Source: Rhodocollybia butyracea
Taxonomy: Eukaryota > Basidiomycota > Agaricomycetes > Agaricales > Omphalotaceae
Reading direction: 5' to 3'
Assembly: GCA_015501585.1 (NCBI GenBank)
Contig: JADNRY010000048.1
Coordinates: 1 to 64,000 of the forward strand
DNA: 64,000 nt
The position numbers and the translations under genes were made by a program. Positions 41,753 through 54,430 of this stretch are shown in pieces (the stretch's first letter is position 1; each line of letters starts with the position of its first letter). Under the pieces are notes generated by a model, which was not told where the DNA came from, searched no databases, and worked only from the letters and a program-made list of their open reading frames with translations.

Positions 41753-44700
41753 AATATCGACTGCGAATAATATTGGTACTGAAACACCGCAACACAACAA
41801 TTGTGAAAGATCCCAACAAAGAACGCAGTAACATATCATGAATAAAGGAACCGCGGAGCCGAGCAACAGAAAATGAACGAACAAATGGATAGACAAACGT
41901 GAGCACAAAAATAGATAACAACACTGAAGTCTTACCGAGTCGTAAAGCCTAGTCCAATGAGATCCCAAAGACGTATCAATCAACCTGTCAACCAGCTCGC
42001 CTACTAGAGAGTGTGTCAAGGCAGGCTGGAAACGATCTCTGAGCTGAGCAGCAGTTTGTTCCCCAAAGGCGGCGAAGCATGGGAGAGTTGAATCTGTGAT
42101 TAATTGGGATGGGGTGAGTTTGAGCGTCCCAAAGACTTGAACAGGAGAGGAAGAGTGGACTGACCTTTTTGCATCAACTCCACCATGGCTAAATACCAGG
42201 AAAAAAATCAAAAATCAGAACCAGCCCCCGACGCGCTGATACAAAAAAACGCACTAATGATACGATCACAATGTTTTCTCGCAGCCTCAAAACCTTCCCT
42301 AAATAACCTCCTGAACTCTAAAAACGGCGCTCCATCAATGCCTCCTAGCACCTCGATATACTCCACAGGTAATTTGAACGGTGCAGCTTCAAATCTGATA
42401 TTTCCAGGGGTGTTTGAGAGCATGAAGCCGAAATCAATGTGGATGAGGTGTCCGTCGCGGTCAAGGAGGATGTTACCGTTGTGACGGTCTTTGATTTGGA
42501 GGAGATAGGTTATTATTGAGTAGCCTGCGAGTGACGATGGGGGGAAGAGTTTGGTTTGGTTTGTTTAGCAGGGGAGGAGAGGGAGGAGGGAGCACACATG
42601 CCTGCCAGCGATTTCGCGAAATTCCTCTGAGCCCTAGCAAATTTCGCCGACGAAGGATCTCCATATGTCTGGGGAATAGCAAGATTAGCCCAATAATGTA
42701 ATGCAAAATGCGAGGCGCGAAATCAAAGATGACATACCGATTTAAAATGGTCAAACAATGTAACATGTCCGAGTTGACCTTGTGCTAGACGACGAGCATA
42801 TTCTGATTTTTTCATGGAATGGATTGAAACTGCGTCTGTAATAGTTTCGACTAAGCCTGAAGAGCCTCCTGTGATGAGGATGCGGAAGCTATGAGGAGAA
42901 TAAAGGGGAGGGAGGGGGGTGGAGGGGGGAGAAGAGGGAGCAGGAAGATTAGTTCAATTCAAAAAAATCTTTTCGCCAAGACAAGCAATCGAAAAACTCA
43001 CTACCGAACCCAACACTGACAACTCTCCTCCTCCCAAATCCTTTGGAACTCATGAATCAATTGAACAGCGAGTTGTTCTTGCCGTAAATCTCCACCGGTT
43101 TTGACAATTACTGAGACACAATCCCAGTTTGCTAGAAGGAAGGATGATGAATAAAGGACAGAAGAAAGAATGATTATGAAAAGAATGTATTAGAAATTTT
43201 GGAACCCAGTCGAGGGGACGTGAAGTATGTACACCACTCACCAAGATGTCCATACGGAGATCCATGTCGTATCCGACTCTATATGACGATACAAAGAGTG
43301 CAGTCAGTTCACGAAAATATAAGTAGATTACAACACAGCAACAACAGAACCACCAAAACAAAACCGCGAACACAAACCTTCTTCGCAGCCCAACTCTCAC
43401 TGAATACCATCGCCGATGGATCCTCCTTCCCCAGCTCCCTCCTAATAATTCCTTCATCTTCTGCCCCTACCTCTCCACCGCTCCTTAACCCATCTCCTCC
43501 TAGTCCTAGTCCTAAGCCTAAACCCCATCCCCTAGTATTGGTATTTTCCCTCATATGCGCCATCCTCTCCTCCTCTAGCGCCAGCATCTCTTGCATAATC
43601 CGATCCCGAATGGCTGATGCGGATGCTTCGGAAAGTTGGAGACGCATGCGGATGGCCTGCGGTGCGAGTGTAGGTACGGGGGCGGGGGCTGGTGCGAGTG
43701 AGAGTGCGGGTGCGCGGTTAGGAAGAGACTGAGGGGCCAATTGGGATGCAGAGGTAGACTGAGATGATGAAAAAGCGTTTTGAGAATTTCCGACATTTGG
43801 AACGCCGCTCGTCGGGGTAGAAAGCCAGCTTGACCCGGGGATCCAGCTGAGAGGACCACCACCACCGGATGTGTCCGGAAGAGCAGAACCCTGTGGTTGC
43901 GGAGCTGGTTGATCGCCTCTAAGCAGATTCGCGTTAAGCTGAGCAAGCATGATCGCGGCTGTACGCATTCGTTCAGAGTATTCGTCAAGGGAGATTGCGT
44001 TGGGGTTGATGGTATTCGGGCTGGAAGTAGAATTAGCATTCGTGTTGGTGTTGATAATATTAGGTAGAATAGCATTATTGAACTCGGGGTGTAGTTTCAA
44101 TGGCGGTGGGATCCTTCCCTCTTTCCGTTGATTATCAAGACTAGGAGACCCATGTACAGAAGATGGCACAGAAGAATCCCTTGATTCAGGCCTTCCCTTC
44201 GCTCTTCCCCACGCTGCTCTGTCGAGGTCTTTATTTTTTGGCGGAGGTGGGAGGACTATGGATTCGGAGAGGTCGATGGGGTGGGAGAGGAGGGATTGGG
44301 AGGGGCCGTAGAGCTGCTCCACAAGGTCCATTTCTTCTTCTTCTGGCTCTGGTTCATTGTCGGCGGGGGAGGTGCTAGCGGAAGGGGAAGTAGGTGGAAC
44401 GTACAGTGTAGTTGTGGAGGTACCTCCCAGGACATCGGAATCCGGTACCAATGAATCAGAATGGCTTTTAGTTCGTCGAGAGACTGGGGGTGGGAGAGAG
44501 TTTTCTCGTCCGTCCTTGTTCCCGTTTTCATTGACTACGATTTTCCTCAGGACATCCTTGTTCGCGCGTTTGGAGGGATCGAAGTCGAGGTCTCCGTTGA
44601 GGATTTCGATGTAGAGAAGGTAGGGGGCACGTTCGGCAGAGTTGAGGACGACACTTTCGCCGGGGGGAATGCGGACGATGCGGTGGTGAGGAGGATGGGA

Positions 44701-45988
44701 AGAGGAGGAATGGAGCGCGGTATCAGAATCGGATGATGCATCGCACCACATTGGCATGCATACCTGAATTGCTATTAGTTTGAGAAGAGATGAAGAGAGA
44801 AGACTGTATACCTCTGCTGGTAACTTGTGATTGAGAGAAGTCAGCTCTGCTCGTAACGCACTGACGCGTGCAGGCCGTGGAACGACCAGCAATCGATTCG
44901 AGATGTTTTCGAGGGAAAGTATGAATTGTACCTATTAGGGTATTAGTAGCGTTAGTAGACTGGAAGTTGCGACCTGCCTCTGAACGACAATAATGGCCTT
45001 TCAAAAGATGAACCTGAGAAGCAAGGTCGTAGTTTGCGAGTAGTGCATCTACGTGGTTGGTTCGGAAAGGAGTTGCACGTGCTGAGGATATAGATGGGGA
45101 TGACTGGTACGATTCGGTTTGCATTCGCTGTGTGAGTTGTTCAGCGTCGAGTTGGCCGAGCGGGTCTTGGGAATGGCGTGACCTGCGGAGACCGTGAAGA
45201 TGCAGAGGGAGAGCTGGGACTGTTTGTGCTGGACCTCGTCTGCGTGCGAGGAGTGTAGAGGGTTCCTCTTGATCCTCCGAATCGTCTGGAGAAGGAGGAG
45301 AAGGTATCGGACTAATCCCGTCTTCATCCGAATCTTCTGACTCTATGGATTTAATCTCGCTATCCTCTACTCGGCCTTGTTCGACAGAAACTTGACCCAT
45401 AATATCTGTAAGCCGAGGCATGCCTGGTGATCCGGCAAGAACCATGCCGATTCCAACTATAGCAGGTTCCATATGCGCTTTTATCTTTTTCCGGGGAAAC
45501 AAAGACCGGAAAGGAACAGTTATACTAGGATACGGAATGACTGGTGTTGGAAGATCTCCAAATATAATTTCATGGCATTTGTGCAGGACTCGCTGGCAAA
45601 TGACGAATGAAGGAGACCTGTGGGGAGAACTGGAAAGGTCTTTGAGAGCGGCTTGCATGAACCAAAGAGTAATCATCGCAATATGAGTTGATTTCTGAGC
45701 AATATCGACAACGAAACATTCGAGAGCTCGTGATTTGGATGGTCGAGTGAGAAGAAGATGACTGGAAAACGATAAGCAGGCCGTTTGGGGCTTTTTGGAT
45801 TGTTCACATTACCAGACAAATCCCCAAACATCGCGCAATTCCGAAATATCAAAGTCTGCAAGCCTTCGTGTGATATAATAAGTTATTCCAATATTATCTG
45901 CATAGATTGTGAGGTAGTGGATCGCGCTGTACTTTGTGAAAAAAGCTGGCGTCTGAAAAAGGCGAAGGAGGAGAGAATGGGTTGCCAT
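41749..45988 (-). CDS. PIK1: Phosphatidylinositol 4-kinase, PIK1/PI4K-beta type
   Basis: It makes PI4P at the Golgi and in the nucleus, the family's known role. The start MATHSLLLRLFQTPAFFTKY (45988) leads into the lipid-kinase-unique helical region (SELRDVWGFVC-HLLLTRPSKSRALE, THIAMITLWFMQAALKDLSS, VHLLKGHYCRSE-VQFILSLEN, CMPMWCDASS). Next come IVRIPPGESVVLNSAERAPY and LLYIEILNGD, a long Ser/Pro-rich linker (about 44500-43600) and the catalytic domain (NGNILLDRDG, HIDFGFMLSNTPGNIRFEAA, PFKLPVEYIEVLGG, DSTLPCFAAFGEQTAAQLRD). A 30-nt last exon (41778-41749) encodes YQYYSQSIL, the family C-terminus. Exon 1 ends at 45813 and exon 2 starts at 45761. One intron near 44990 appears to use a GC donor (GAG|GCAGGT), which keeps the conserved SE-VQF junction. 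The gene runs divergent from the low-complexity gene at 46051. Confidence 0.9.
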
Positions 45989-46050
45989 ACGGGCGCTTCT
46001 TTGCCAGGAGCGCTTGTTCTCAGCGTCTCTATTATTTCTCCCCAACTGTT

Positions 46051-49000
46051 ATGGGATTTCTGAAATCTCCTTCCACGTCGTACGAGGCTACCGACGACTA
46101 TATACCGTACAATATCCGACAACGAGCAACATCCATTACTCAACATGGCGGCGTCGGCGAGTCTCCAGCCCCAATACCAAATCACCGTGATACCTCTTCT
46201 TCCCGACGCAAAAGTCTTGTCAGTCTCTTTACTTTCAACAGTTCCAGTAAAAAACAAACAGAATCCTATGAACCTCATCCATACGCGTATCCCTTTCCTA
46301 TTCTTCCACCAGTACCACCACCTCTTTCTGCTCCTCCCAAAACTCATTTCGTTACACAACCGCTTAATCCTCTCAAAAACTCCATCTCAACGCCCGATCT
46401 ACGCCGCGCGAAACCAAAACTTAAAGGCAAAGATCGGTGGCTCTCTGCAGAAACTTGGTGTGACGCTCTCCTCTTTCCTCGTCCTCGCTTCAAAGTAAAG
46501 CCACAACACGACCGTAGCGTCAGCCCCCCAGCTAGTCCTGTCGCAGGCTACTTTTCCGGTCATCAGCCGAGCATATCATCACGAGTTCTAGCTCATTCAC
46601 GTTCACTCGTTAATCTCACCCAGCAACCTCTTCTTCAAGTTCCTCCTACTCCCACTGTCCCTACTACATCTACTAGTCGTCCACCACGTCCAAAAAGCTG
46701 GGCACTAGATGACCTTGCATTACCCAGTCCAGAGCCATCATTATCCAGGTACCCACATCTTCTAAATAAATCACACTATTCTTATTGTTCTAATTAGGGT
46801 CCTGGAAGAAGGCCAAATACTTGAACACCAGCGCAAAAAATGGCAGGCACAGGCGGTCAATTCATTCCAGAACACTCGATCCCGGTCTCTTTCTCGTTCT
46901 CGTGCGAAATCATTACAACCGAATCGGAAAGATACATCGAGATTGGATTTCCTTGCTGCCAGAGGCTTGTTGGGCGATCAGTCAGTTCCGTCCATCACTG
47001 TTGTGAAACCTCGCCAGAGGTTGGATAGTGAAACCGGAACAGGGACCGGGACTGACTATCATACATCTTCATTACCCAGATCATCTAAATCCCAGTCGCA
47101 CTCGCGAAACCACTCCCGTAGCGAATCCCTCGGAAAATCAGCCGTTAAAATTGTAAAGAACGCTGCGTTATGTGCATTTGAGGATGATAGTCATGTGGAG
47201 GATACGAATACGAATATGAACACGGGTGGGGATAGGAATAGGGACATAGAGGTCGCTCTTCAAGCGCAAAACAACTTTTCCACACGCGTCATCAGACTAG
47301 CTGATCCCGCCACCATTAATATCGAGTATAGTCGTAGTGGACATTCGATCTCGCCTACCCCTTCTGGGATTAGCGAGTCGAGGATTGGTATCGCGTTGGT
47401 TGCACCAACGGAAACTCATACCCAATCCCAAAACCACGAGCCAATCCGCATGCCTGCTCACCCCTACGCTCAAGGAGGCCTCTCATTCTATAAGCCCTCT
47501 TCCCATGATTACGACAATGACAACGATTACGCCCCTGAACATGATTATGATTTCCAGTCTAATGCCAAGCTTCGTACCGAACCTCCATATTCCCGCCGCG
47601 AACCCAGATCCTCACGTGAACCCCAACATAAACACAGGCTAGAGCGTCCCCAGAACCTCGCTCCTTCCCCCTGGCATCCCTACGCCACAGCTACAGCTTC
47701 ATCTTCCTCCCCTCAGGATTCTGATTCATATCAAAGCTCCATGAAAATAACCCCCTATGTCCGCTTGGATAGTAGTGTCCCGCCTTCACAGAAGATGTGG
47801 GCGGCGTGGCCTGGGACTGGTGGTTCTGGCATTGATGGTGAAGCTGGTGACGATGATGAAGGAAGTGGAAGTGGAGATGGAAATGGAGGAGGTACAGTCG
47901 TTCGGGTTCAGGAGGTCCTACCGAATGAGATCCAGTATTCGCCTTTCCTCTCCGATCAGACCGTTATGGTGAGTAACGGCGGTCATGATCGTGAAGACGA
48001 CTTCTACCCCCGTTCCCGAATCCGCAACTCAAGTCCCATATACGATACAGCAGGTATCGGGGAGACACTTGCGTTGGCTGCTATGCATTCGCGATCGCAA
48101 CCATATACGTATTCGTATCAGCAACGGTATAGCAGGGATAGTGGGGTTGGTACGAGTGAGGATCATACACCTTCTCAGCAGCAGCATGGTCTTGTGCAAC
48201 AACAACAACAGTATCAAGCCCAGCTGTATCAGCAAGACTACGACAAGTACGACAGATACCCCGACACGGTTTCGGGGTCAGGTTCAGGTTCAGGCTCAGG
48301 CTCCCAAACCCAGCAGCGCTCCCGCAAAACCACCCAATACGACGTAACACGACCCTTGTATCTCCAGAAAAACAATAGCCCAACCACGAGCACAAATACG
48401 AACACGAACACACACACTCTCCTAACAGCTTCGAGTCTACCGCAGGCTGCTGCTGCTAGCACGACACCTACTCAAACACCTCCACCCCCAGAACCAGGCT
48501 TGAAACCATCCCCTCGACCAGTAAACCTCCTCCGTCAACACTCCTCTGAATCCAGCGCTAATAGAAACCAATCTCAATCTCAATCCCCACCCCCAACCCA
48601 ATCCACAGACTCTTCGCCCCCTATTTCCCCACCTCCGCCAATGGGGAATGTTGACGACATGGAAATATTCCATGATTTATTCTTCAAGCCCGATACAGAT
48701 ACGCTGAACTCGAGGGCCATGTCTGGCCATACTGCTGGTACCTATACTCATACTGAAGGGAGTCTACCGAATCATGGGATACCTTGGGATGTGACTACCA
48801 TAGGAAGTGGCTCTGGGAGTGGCTTTGGGGTTGGTAGTGGGAGTAGTGGAGGGGCAAGGGGAAGTGGGCTTACGAGTATCGCGAGGCAGTTGACGGAGGA
48901 ACTAGGCGGTGCTGATTCGCAATCTCGGGTTGAATCATTCCATCCATCACACTCCCGTGTCGGTTCTATAAACCATTCGATAAGCCTTCGTTCGCAATCG

Positions 49001-50049
49001 AGTTTATCAGCGCTGAGGCAGAGTCTTTACGATGCGAATATACGGACACCACCTCTGGGTGCAGGTGTAGGTTCCAATACGGATTCGGATGGGAATGGGA
49101 ACGGGATGCGGTTTGTGTTTGAAGACATTCCAGAGATGGAAATTACTCTTGCGGAGCATGGGGTACGGAATGGAGAAGCGAATATCTTGACATTCAAACC
49201 TTCATCGATACAGATCCCAGAAGATGTTGAATCTTCGAGAGCTTCGTCTCCGATGAGGTCTCCGGTGGACAATCATAATGCTAATGAGTTGGGTGAGTCG
49301 TATCGTGCCCTATACTTCGAATCGAAGCTTATTCAATCTCTTCTTTACAGATGTATTCCGCGTAGGCAACATTGAATCCGTAACGACTCCTCCCGCCGTC
49401 AGCGGTGAAAATCGGGTATCTTTCTCTGGTCAGATCGCTCTTGCAATAGGTGATCTAGGTGACCCAGATTCCGCTGAGCCTCGTTTTCACCCACCACACG
49501 ACGACGCCACTCCCACCCACTCTCCAGACACCGATATATCTCCAACATCAGCTCTTCTAACACATACTACAGCTCATTCAAGCCTCCAACCCCCTCCCAC
49601 TGCCTCCTATTCCACTTCGCATTACTCCACTCAAACCACCCAAACCAACCAAACCAACCCCACTCGCTCAAGCTACATGACCTCTGACGGCGACGCCGGC
49701 TCCATGTCCGGCCTCTCAGACTTTCCTGACCCCCCACCTCAACAAATGACACCCGCACACATGTCATTATTGAGTACATATTTTGATGAGGGGATTACGG
49801 CGAAGGAGATTGAGGATGTGAGGGTTTTTGGGCATGTTAAGATGGGGACGAGGAGTCGCTCAGGGAGTGTGCTTACGGGAGGCCTGGTGAGGTTGGTCAA
49901 CCGGTTAAGCAGGCTCCTCTTGTCGTGGATGTTTCACCTGTGCCGGCGTCTAGTCAACAGCAGCCGCAGCAGGACGTCAAATCATCGTTTGAAGTTGATG
50001 GGGACGAGGAAATTGACGATCTTATTGCGAGCCTTTCACCTCGTCCATG
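46051..50049 (+). CDS. Large Ser/Pro/Gln-rich low-complexity protein
   Basis: Starts MGFLKSPSTSYEATDDYIPY. Exon 1 is 46051-46748, exon 2 46798-49292, exon 3 from 49351, all in phase with GT-AG introns of 49 and 58 nt. Most of about 1,300 residues are disordered: Arg-Ser tracts (SRSLSRSRAKSL, SKSQSHSRNHSRSES), a Gly-Ser run, Gln runs and Pro-rich stretches. Short conserved-looking islands are TPDLRRAKPKLKGKDRWLSA, RVLEEGQILEHQRKKWQAQA and FVFEDIPEMEITLAEHG. The natural ending DVKSSFEVDGDEEIDDLIAS-LSPRP (stop 50049) needs a one-base frame change near 49880; without it the frame runs to 50165 through unconvincing sequence. No family is recognised. The start lies only 63 bp from the PIK1 start on the other strand, so they share a promoter region. 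Confidence 0.65.
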
Positions 50050-51012
50050 ATGAAGGAGGTCAACTTTTTTGCCACTTTTTGTCACTTTTTTTGCCTCTCT
50101 TTTGTGAAATCATCCATAATCAAGATGTTTTTTTCGTTGTGTATGTATCAATTTCATCGATATAAGTATGTATTTTCATTTGTACGCTTTTTTGGGGCGA
50201 GTGTTTATTAGGTAGATTGAGAGAGCATCATTACTTATACTTATTTCATTCATGGTACTTAATTATCGATATCATCTATTACCCTTTCTCTCTTGTTCGT
50301 TGTTCACTGTTCGCATATTGTCGCCCTGCTTGTCCCTTGCTGTGCCTTATAGCCTCTTATAGCTCAGTTCCTAGTAGTACTAATCGAAGACAATCAATCT
50401 TTGCGTATCGTTGACAATTCTTTGTGCATTTTTGTGTTACAAAAACTATATTGTTCCAACTGTTTTCTTCTCCCGTCGTTGAAGAATCGACAAACATTTC
50501 CCCGCCAGGGAAAGAATGCAATAGGATTGAAAGATATGGGGGTGATGTACAGAGACCCAGAATAACCAGGTTCACGACGAGCACACATCATCTAGCTGGG
50601 GGAGTCATACGCTCGCATGAGTGTCTGCCGGTCACCCATTTTAACAAATTAACAAATTAACAAATTAACAATGATACCAAAAGATTGGAGAAGCAGTACA
50701 TGTAATATCATTCACCCATTTTAACAAATTAACAATTCAACAATGATACCAAAAGATTGGAGAAGCAGTACATGTACTTAGCCTGGAGGCCATTCCTGAG
50801 TGAAGGCCACATTTCTTGAGGAACCTTAGCACCACAAGGGGAAACTGTTTTTGCCTTGAAATTTCGAAAGTACAAGTAGCTACGCCAGATTTCATCTGTT
50901 GTGTTTGGGCCGATCGGGATGATAGCCATGAATTAATGATATAAGAATATAAGGAGAGAGAGGTAATGAGAGTCGAGCTAAACATAACAAATACAGTGTC
51001 CACTCCTGCTTT
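50050..51012. other. Intergenic with a short tandem duplication
   Basis: From about 50634 to 50780 a unit of roughly 70 bp (CACCCATTTTAACAAATTAA ... GATTGGAGAAGCAGTACATG) occurs twice, with an ACAAATTA triplet repeat in the first. Nothing else is seen. Confidence 0.5.
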
Positions 51013-52912
51013 CTATACAAACATCCTCTCATATCGAGCGAGACACGAGTACCATTCGTAGTCTAGAGAAGAAGGATCAGACTGAATGTCGAAAGAGAAA
51101 AATTTAACTTGCCAAAGTTTTGTTTAGGATCACACCAGCATTTTCCCTTCGCATGGGCTTCGCCCTGCGGGCAGTGTTGGAACGGTTCGTGTCGGTATCC
51201 TGGAAGATGTGAGTTGCGATACGGGATGAGCTTGATGGAATGGCCGTACCGATATCATTGAAAAAGTGCTACACATGAAAAGGACGGCAGTTAGTCAAAA
51301 TACATGACGATTGTATTGTTGCATACGATTTGGTCCTTCCTAGCAAACAGCGCCGCCCCAATGGAGTGGACAGGCTGTGACAAGTCAGTTCGCAGTAGGC
51401 AATGTTACAGGGCACACTCCACGTACTGCATCACCCCATCTCTGAAAACAGGATCAAGGTGTCAACAGGCAATCGAACTAGAAGAAAAGTAAAAACGCAC
51501 TTCATAGTAAAACCCACCCTTTCTGTCAAGGTGGTCAAAGAATTTCATGTATCCTTCGCTTCTCCACAAATCTAAACTCCCTATTTCGAAGTTGGACCAG
51601 ACTTTATGGAAATTTAGGTAGCAGCCAGTGCCTGTCACAATACTACAACTCACAGTGACATCTGTTGTAGGTTTCTCCACCGTCATCTGAGAGGAATGCC
51701 ATCGCATTCTCAGGATTTACGAGATCTGGATTGTCTTGGATAAACTCTATAAAATAGCACAATGAAGTTGATGTATTGGAAAGGTGACCTTGCTCACCTT
51801 TGACTGCGGCCCATAACGTAGGAATGGTAGCTTCATACTCGTATAACGATACAGTGAATCCTGATGAGAATGATCAAAGATGATAGGACAAGCAAAGATA
51901 AATGCACACCATAGAGTTTGTTCTCGTCTTGCATGAACAAGAATGGGTCATGGTCAAGGTCGCAGAAGAAGGTGACGCCAGGATCAACTCGCCAGTAGTA
52001 CTTGTATTTGTCGAGAAGTGGGTGGCGGAAGAAGAACTGGATCAATTTAATGAGCGGTAACAAACAAGAAAGCAGAAACATACACCCGAATTGAATCTGC
52101 ACATGTTTCGATAACTATGCGGAGGGACAAAATGTCAGACGCTAGGGGAAGCAAGTGACCCGCAACCTACGGTACGCTTCCTGTATATATCTTGTTATCC
52201 TCGGACAGTAGATGTAGAACGTGCAACACACCTCCATATATCACACTATTCTCCATCATTTCTTCTCGAGCAGCCGTAGCCCTCTCCTCGTCGATACTAT
52301 CCGGTTGGAACCACTGTTCCTTCGGAATGAAACCGAATTCTACTTTCGCATCAGTAAGTTCTGTTATCCGTCTGTCGGGCCTTGCATCAGAACCAGTCAA
52401 CCAACGGGTAAGTGGACACAAAGGTACTCTTTGAAATTGTCTGTGAAGGGTTCCTCGTTCAGGAAGACATAAGGATACTGGAACTTTTTGTTGAAACGAT
52501 CCTCCATTTGTTTCAAGCTGATAATGAATCCGTCTAGGTCACTGTTTCGTGCTGTGGAGAACGTTTTAGCAGTGACAGAGTTGTGCAAAGTATGGTTCTC
52601 AACGCACAAAGCATGACAATCGCTGCATCCGCTCTTCGACTAGTGGGGGAAGTAGCATTTTCCAGCACATAGTATTCATCGGGTACTGGAGACTTGTATG
52701 GTGGATTCGGAGGCGGGGGCGTGGTTGAACCAGCAGACCACTGGTTCTTCAAGTTTGATACCGAAGTGACTTGACCGTATCCCTCATGTGTGAAACTTAA
52801 AATATAGTGTAAGCTGATCTATGGGAATGTTTAGAAAGACGGTCAAGAAGGGGTAGGGAAGACACACAATAATGGCCAGCACCAGCACGATATAACGCAT
52901 AGGCGTCATCAT
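51013..52912 (-). CDS. GT15 alpha-1,2-mannosyltransferase (KRE2/MNT1/KTR type), copy 1
   Basis: A Golgi type II membrane enzyme family that transfers mannose from GDP-mannose onto N- and O-glycans. The start is [15 protein letters not shown], the membrane anchor. Across many short introns the family blocks appear in order: [159 protein letters not shown], and [17 protein letters not shown]. The Glu in WSNFE is the proposed nucleophile of the family. The last intron (51112-51063) must use a GC donor (GCAAGT) to keep the frame at NF-D. It is the first of three tandem copies, all on the minus strand. Confidence 0.85.
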
Positions 52913-54430
52913 TTTGGGAGTGGAAACGAAAGAGTTGATCTTTACGTCGAGCGGTATTGACACTATCGGGAAACGTGTACACAGCTACGTCTCTATATGT
53001 ATATATCTTCCGTCTCAATGGAGAGCTTAGCGCATTAAATTGTCCCAAGAATAGAAATGCTGAATACAAGCATCACAACAAACACCACGGTCGAAGGAAT
53101 AAAATCAGACGGGCACTGGAAACACCGCAGTAACAGGCTTGTTCTCAAGCCATCAGGACAAGAGAATCACAACAATTGTTATCCCACCCTCTCGGATCTC
53201 CTCAGGAATTGATCCATTAGCGTGCTTGATCACATATCCTGCACCTTCCATCCTGGGGGTCTCGCACAAAGGTTGGTGTTTGCATGTTCCCAGCTAATGA
53301 ACAACCACTACAGGCACAGATCGTATTCGACGAATGTCATTTTCCTTTCGAACGTTCCAGAATTCGATTCAACGGAATCACCAAAAAAAAGTGAAGTATT
53401 AGGTGTTCTTGCTCAGCCAACAGTTTGAGGGCAGCATTTGAAGAGGTCTTCAATGAGCTGAGGCAGTATTGAGATCGCGTCTGCATTGGGTATGGGTTTG
53501 CGCACCGCCATCCCAACACGTAGATGATCAGGCGCCGTGATACTCGGTGAACTCCGGGAACATGAACTTCAGGTATACATATGACTTCCAGACTATACGG
53601 CGTTTTAGGAATGTACAGTAGCGGCTATCGCCACAGTTAGTTGTGTCTATGCAATAAGCCTGAAACACTGAAATTAGGATGTATTTGGCCAGATAACGAG
53701 GTACCGGATAGTCACTAGTCATCTTAAGCTTGGAAAGAAGGTAATGCATTTCCAGTGTGGCGTTCAATTGCTGGAGAATCCAGGAGAATCGAAATGGCAA
53801 GAGGACAAGTTGAGCGCTTAAGCCATTTAAGCGCTCATATCCAACCTCTCCTACTGCTACTTCACTCACCCACTGGCATGCTGCCGGAGTTATCGATAGG
53901 CTTAAACAATTCCTCCTCGAGCATTTTGGCGGATGAATCGGTCCAAAGAGTCAGGGAGGTACTATGGTAGTTGGTAGTTAACCGGCGCGGTCCCATTCAG
54001 GAACAGGACTACACAGTGTGCATAAATTACCGTCTCCTCATCTCACCCTTCGACCGTCTTGACCTTTGTTTCAAACAAGGTGTGTAACTGGAAGCTAGGT
54101 ACTATAGCCAGTGTATTCTCAGGGAATGTATACCAAGTGCAGGTTACTCCAGAGAACATTCCAGCTATGTCAACCGTCAACTACGTAGACGAGACAATCA
54201 AGAAAGCAAAATTCAGAAATGTGGATCTGGCGGACCCTAGTTTGCGTGTTGTATGCCCGCTTTGCTCACATGTCTGGTGCTGTTGAATACTTCTACAGAA
54301 GACACTGTACTAACTGAGATCCAGACGTAATCTGTGGGGTCGAAAACAAAGATTACAGATGCGGTATATAGAGTAGACAGGCAACGAAAGACTAGCTAAA
54401 CATAAAAAATACATTGTCCAATTCCGCTTC
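52913..54430. other. Spacer between GT15 copies 1 and 2
   Basis: Frames at 53528-53869 (minus; LNGLSAQLVLLPFRFSWILQ, then YLKFMFPEFTEYHGA) and 53337-53519 (minus; VRKPIPNADAISILPQ in an adjacent frame) read like remnants of an unrelated protein, but I cannot assign a family. The plus-strand ORF 54059-54286 is also unassigned. No GT15 sequence lies here. Confidence 0.3.

Noticed and set aside
43949..44736. Plus-strand ORFs over the PIK1 linker
   Set aside because: They are antisense to the Ser/Pro-rich linker of PIK1, which is supported by motifs on both sides.
47337..48673. Alternative-frame and antisense ORFs in the Ser/Gln-rich gene
   Set aside because: Low-complexity codons leave other frames open; the chosen frame is continuous and splice-supported.
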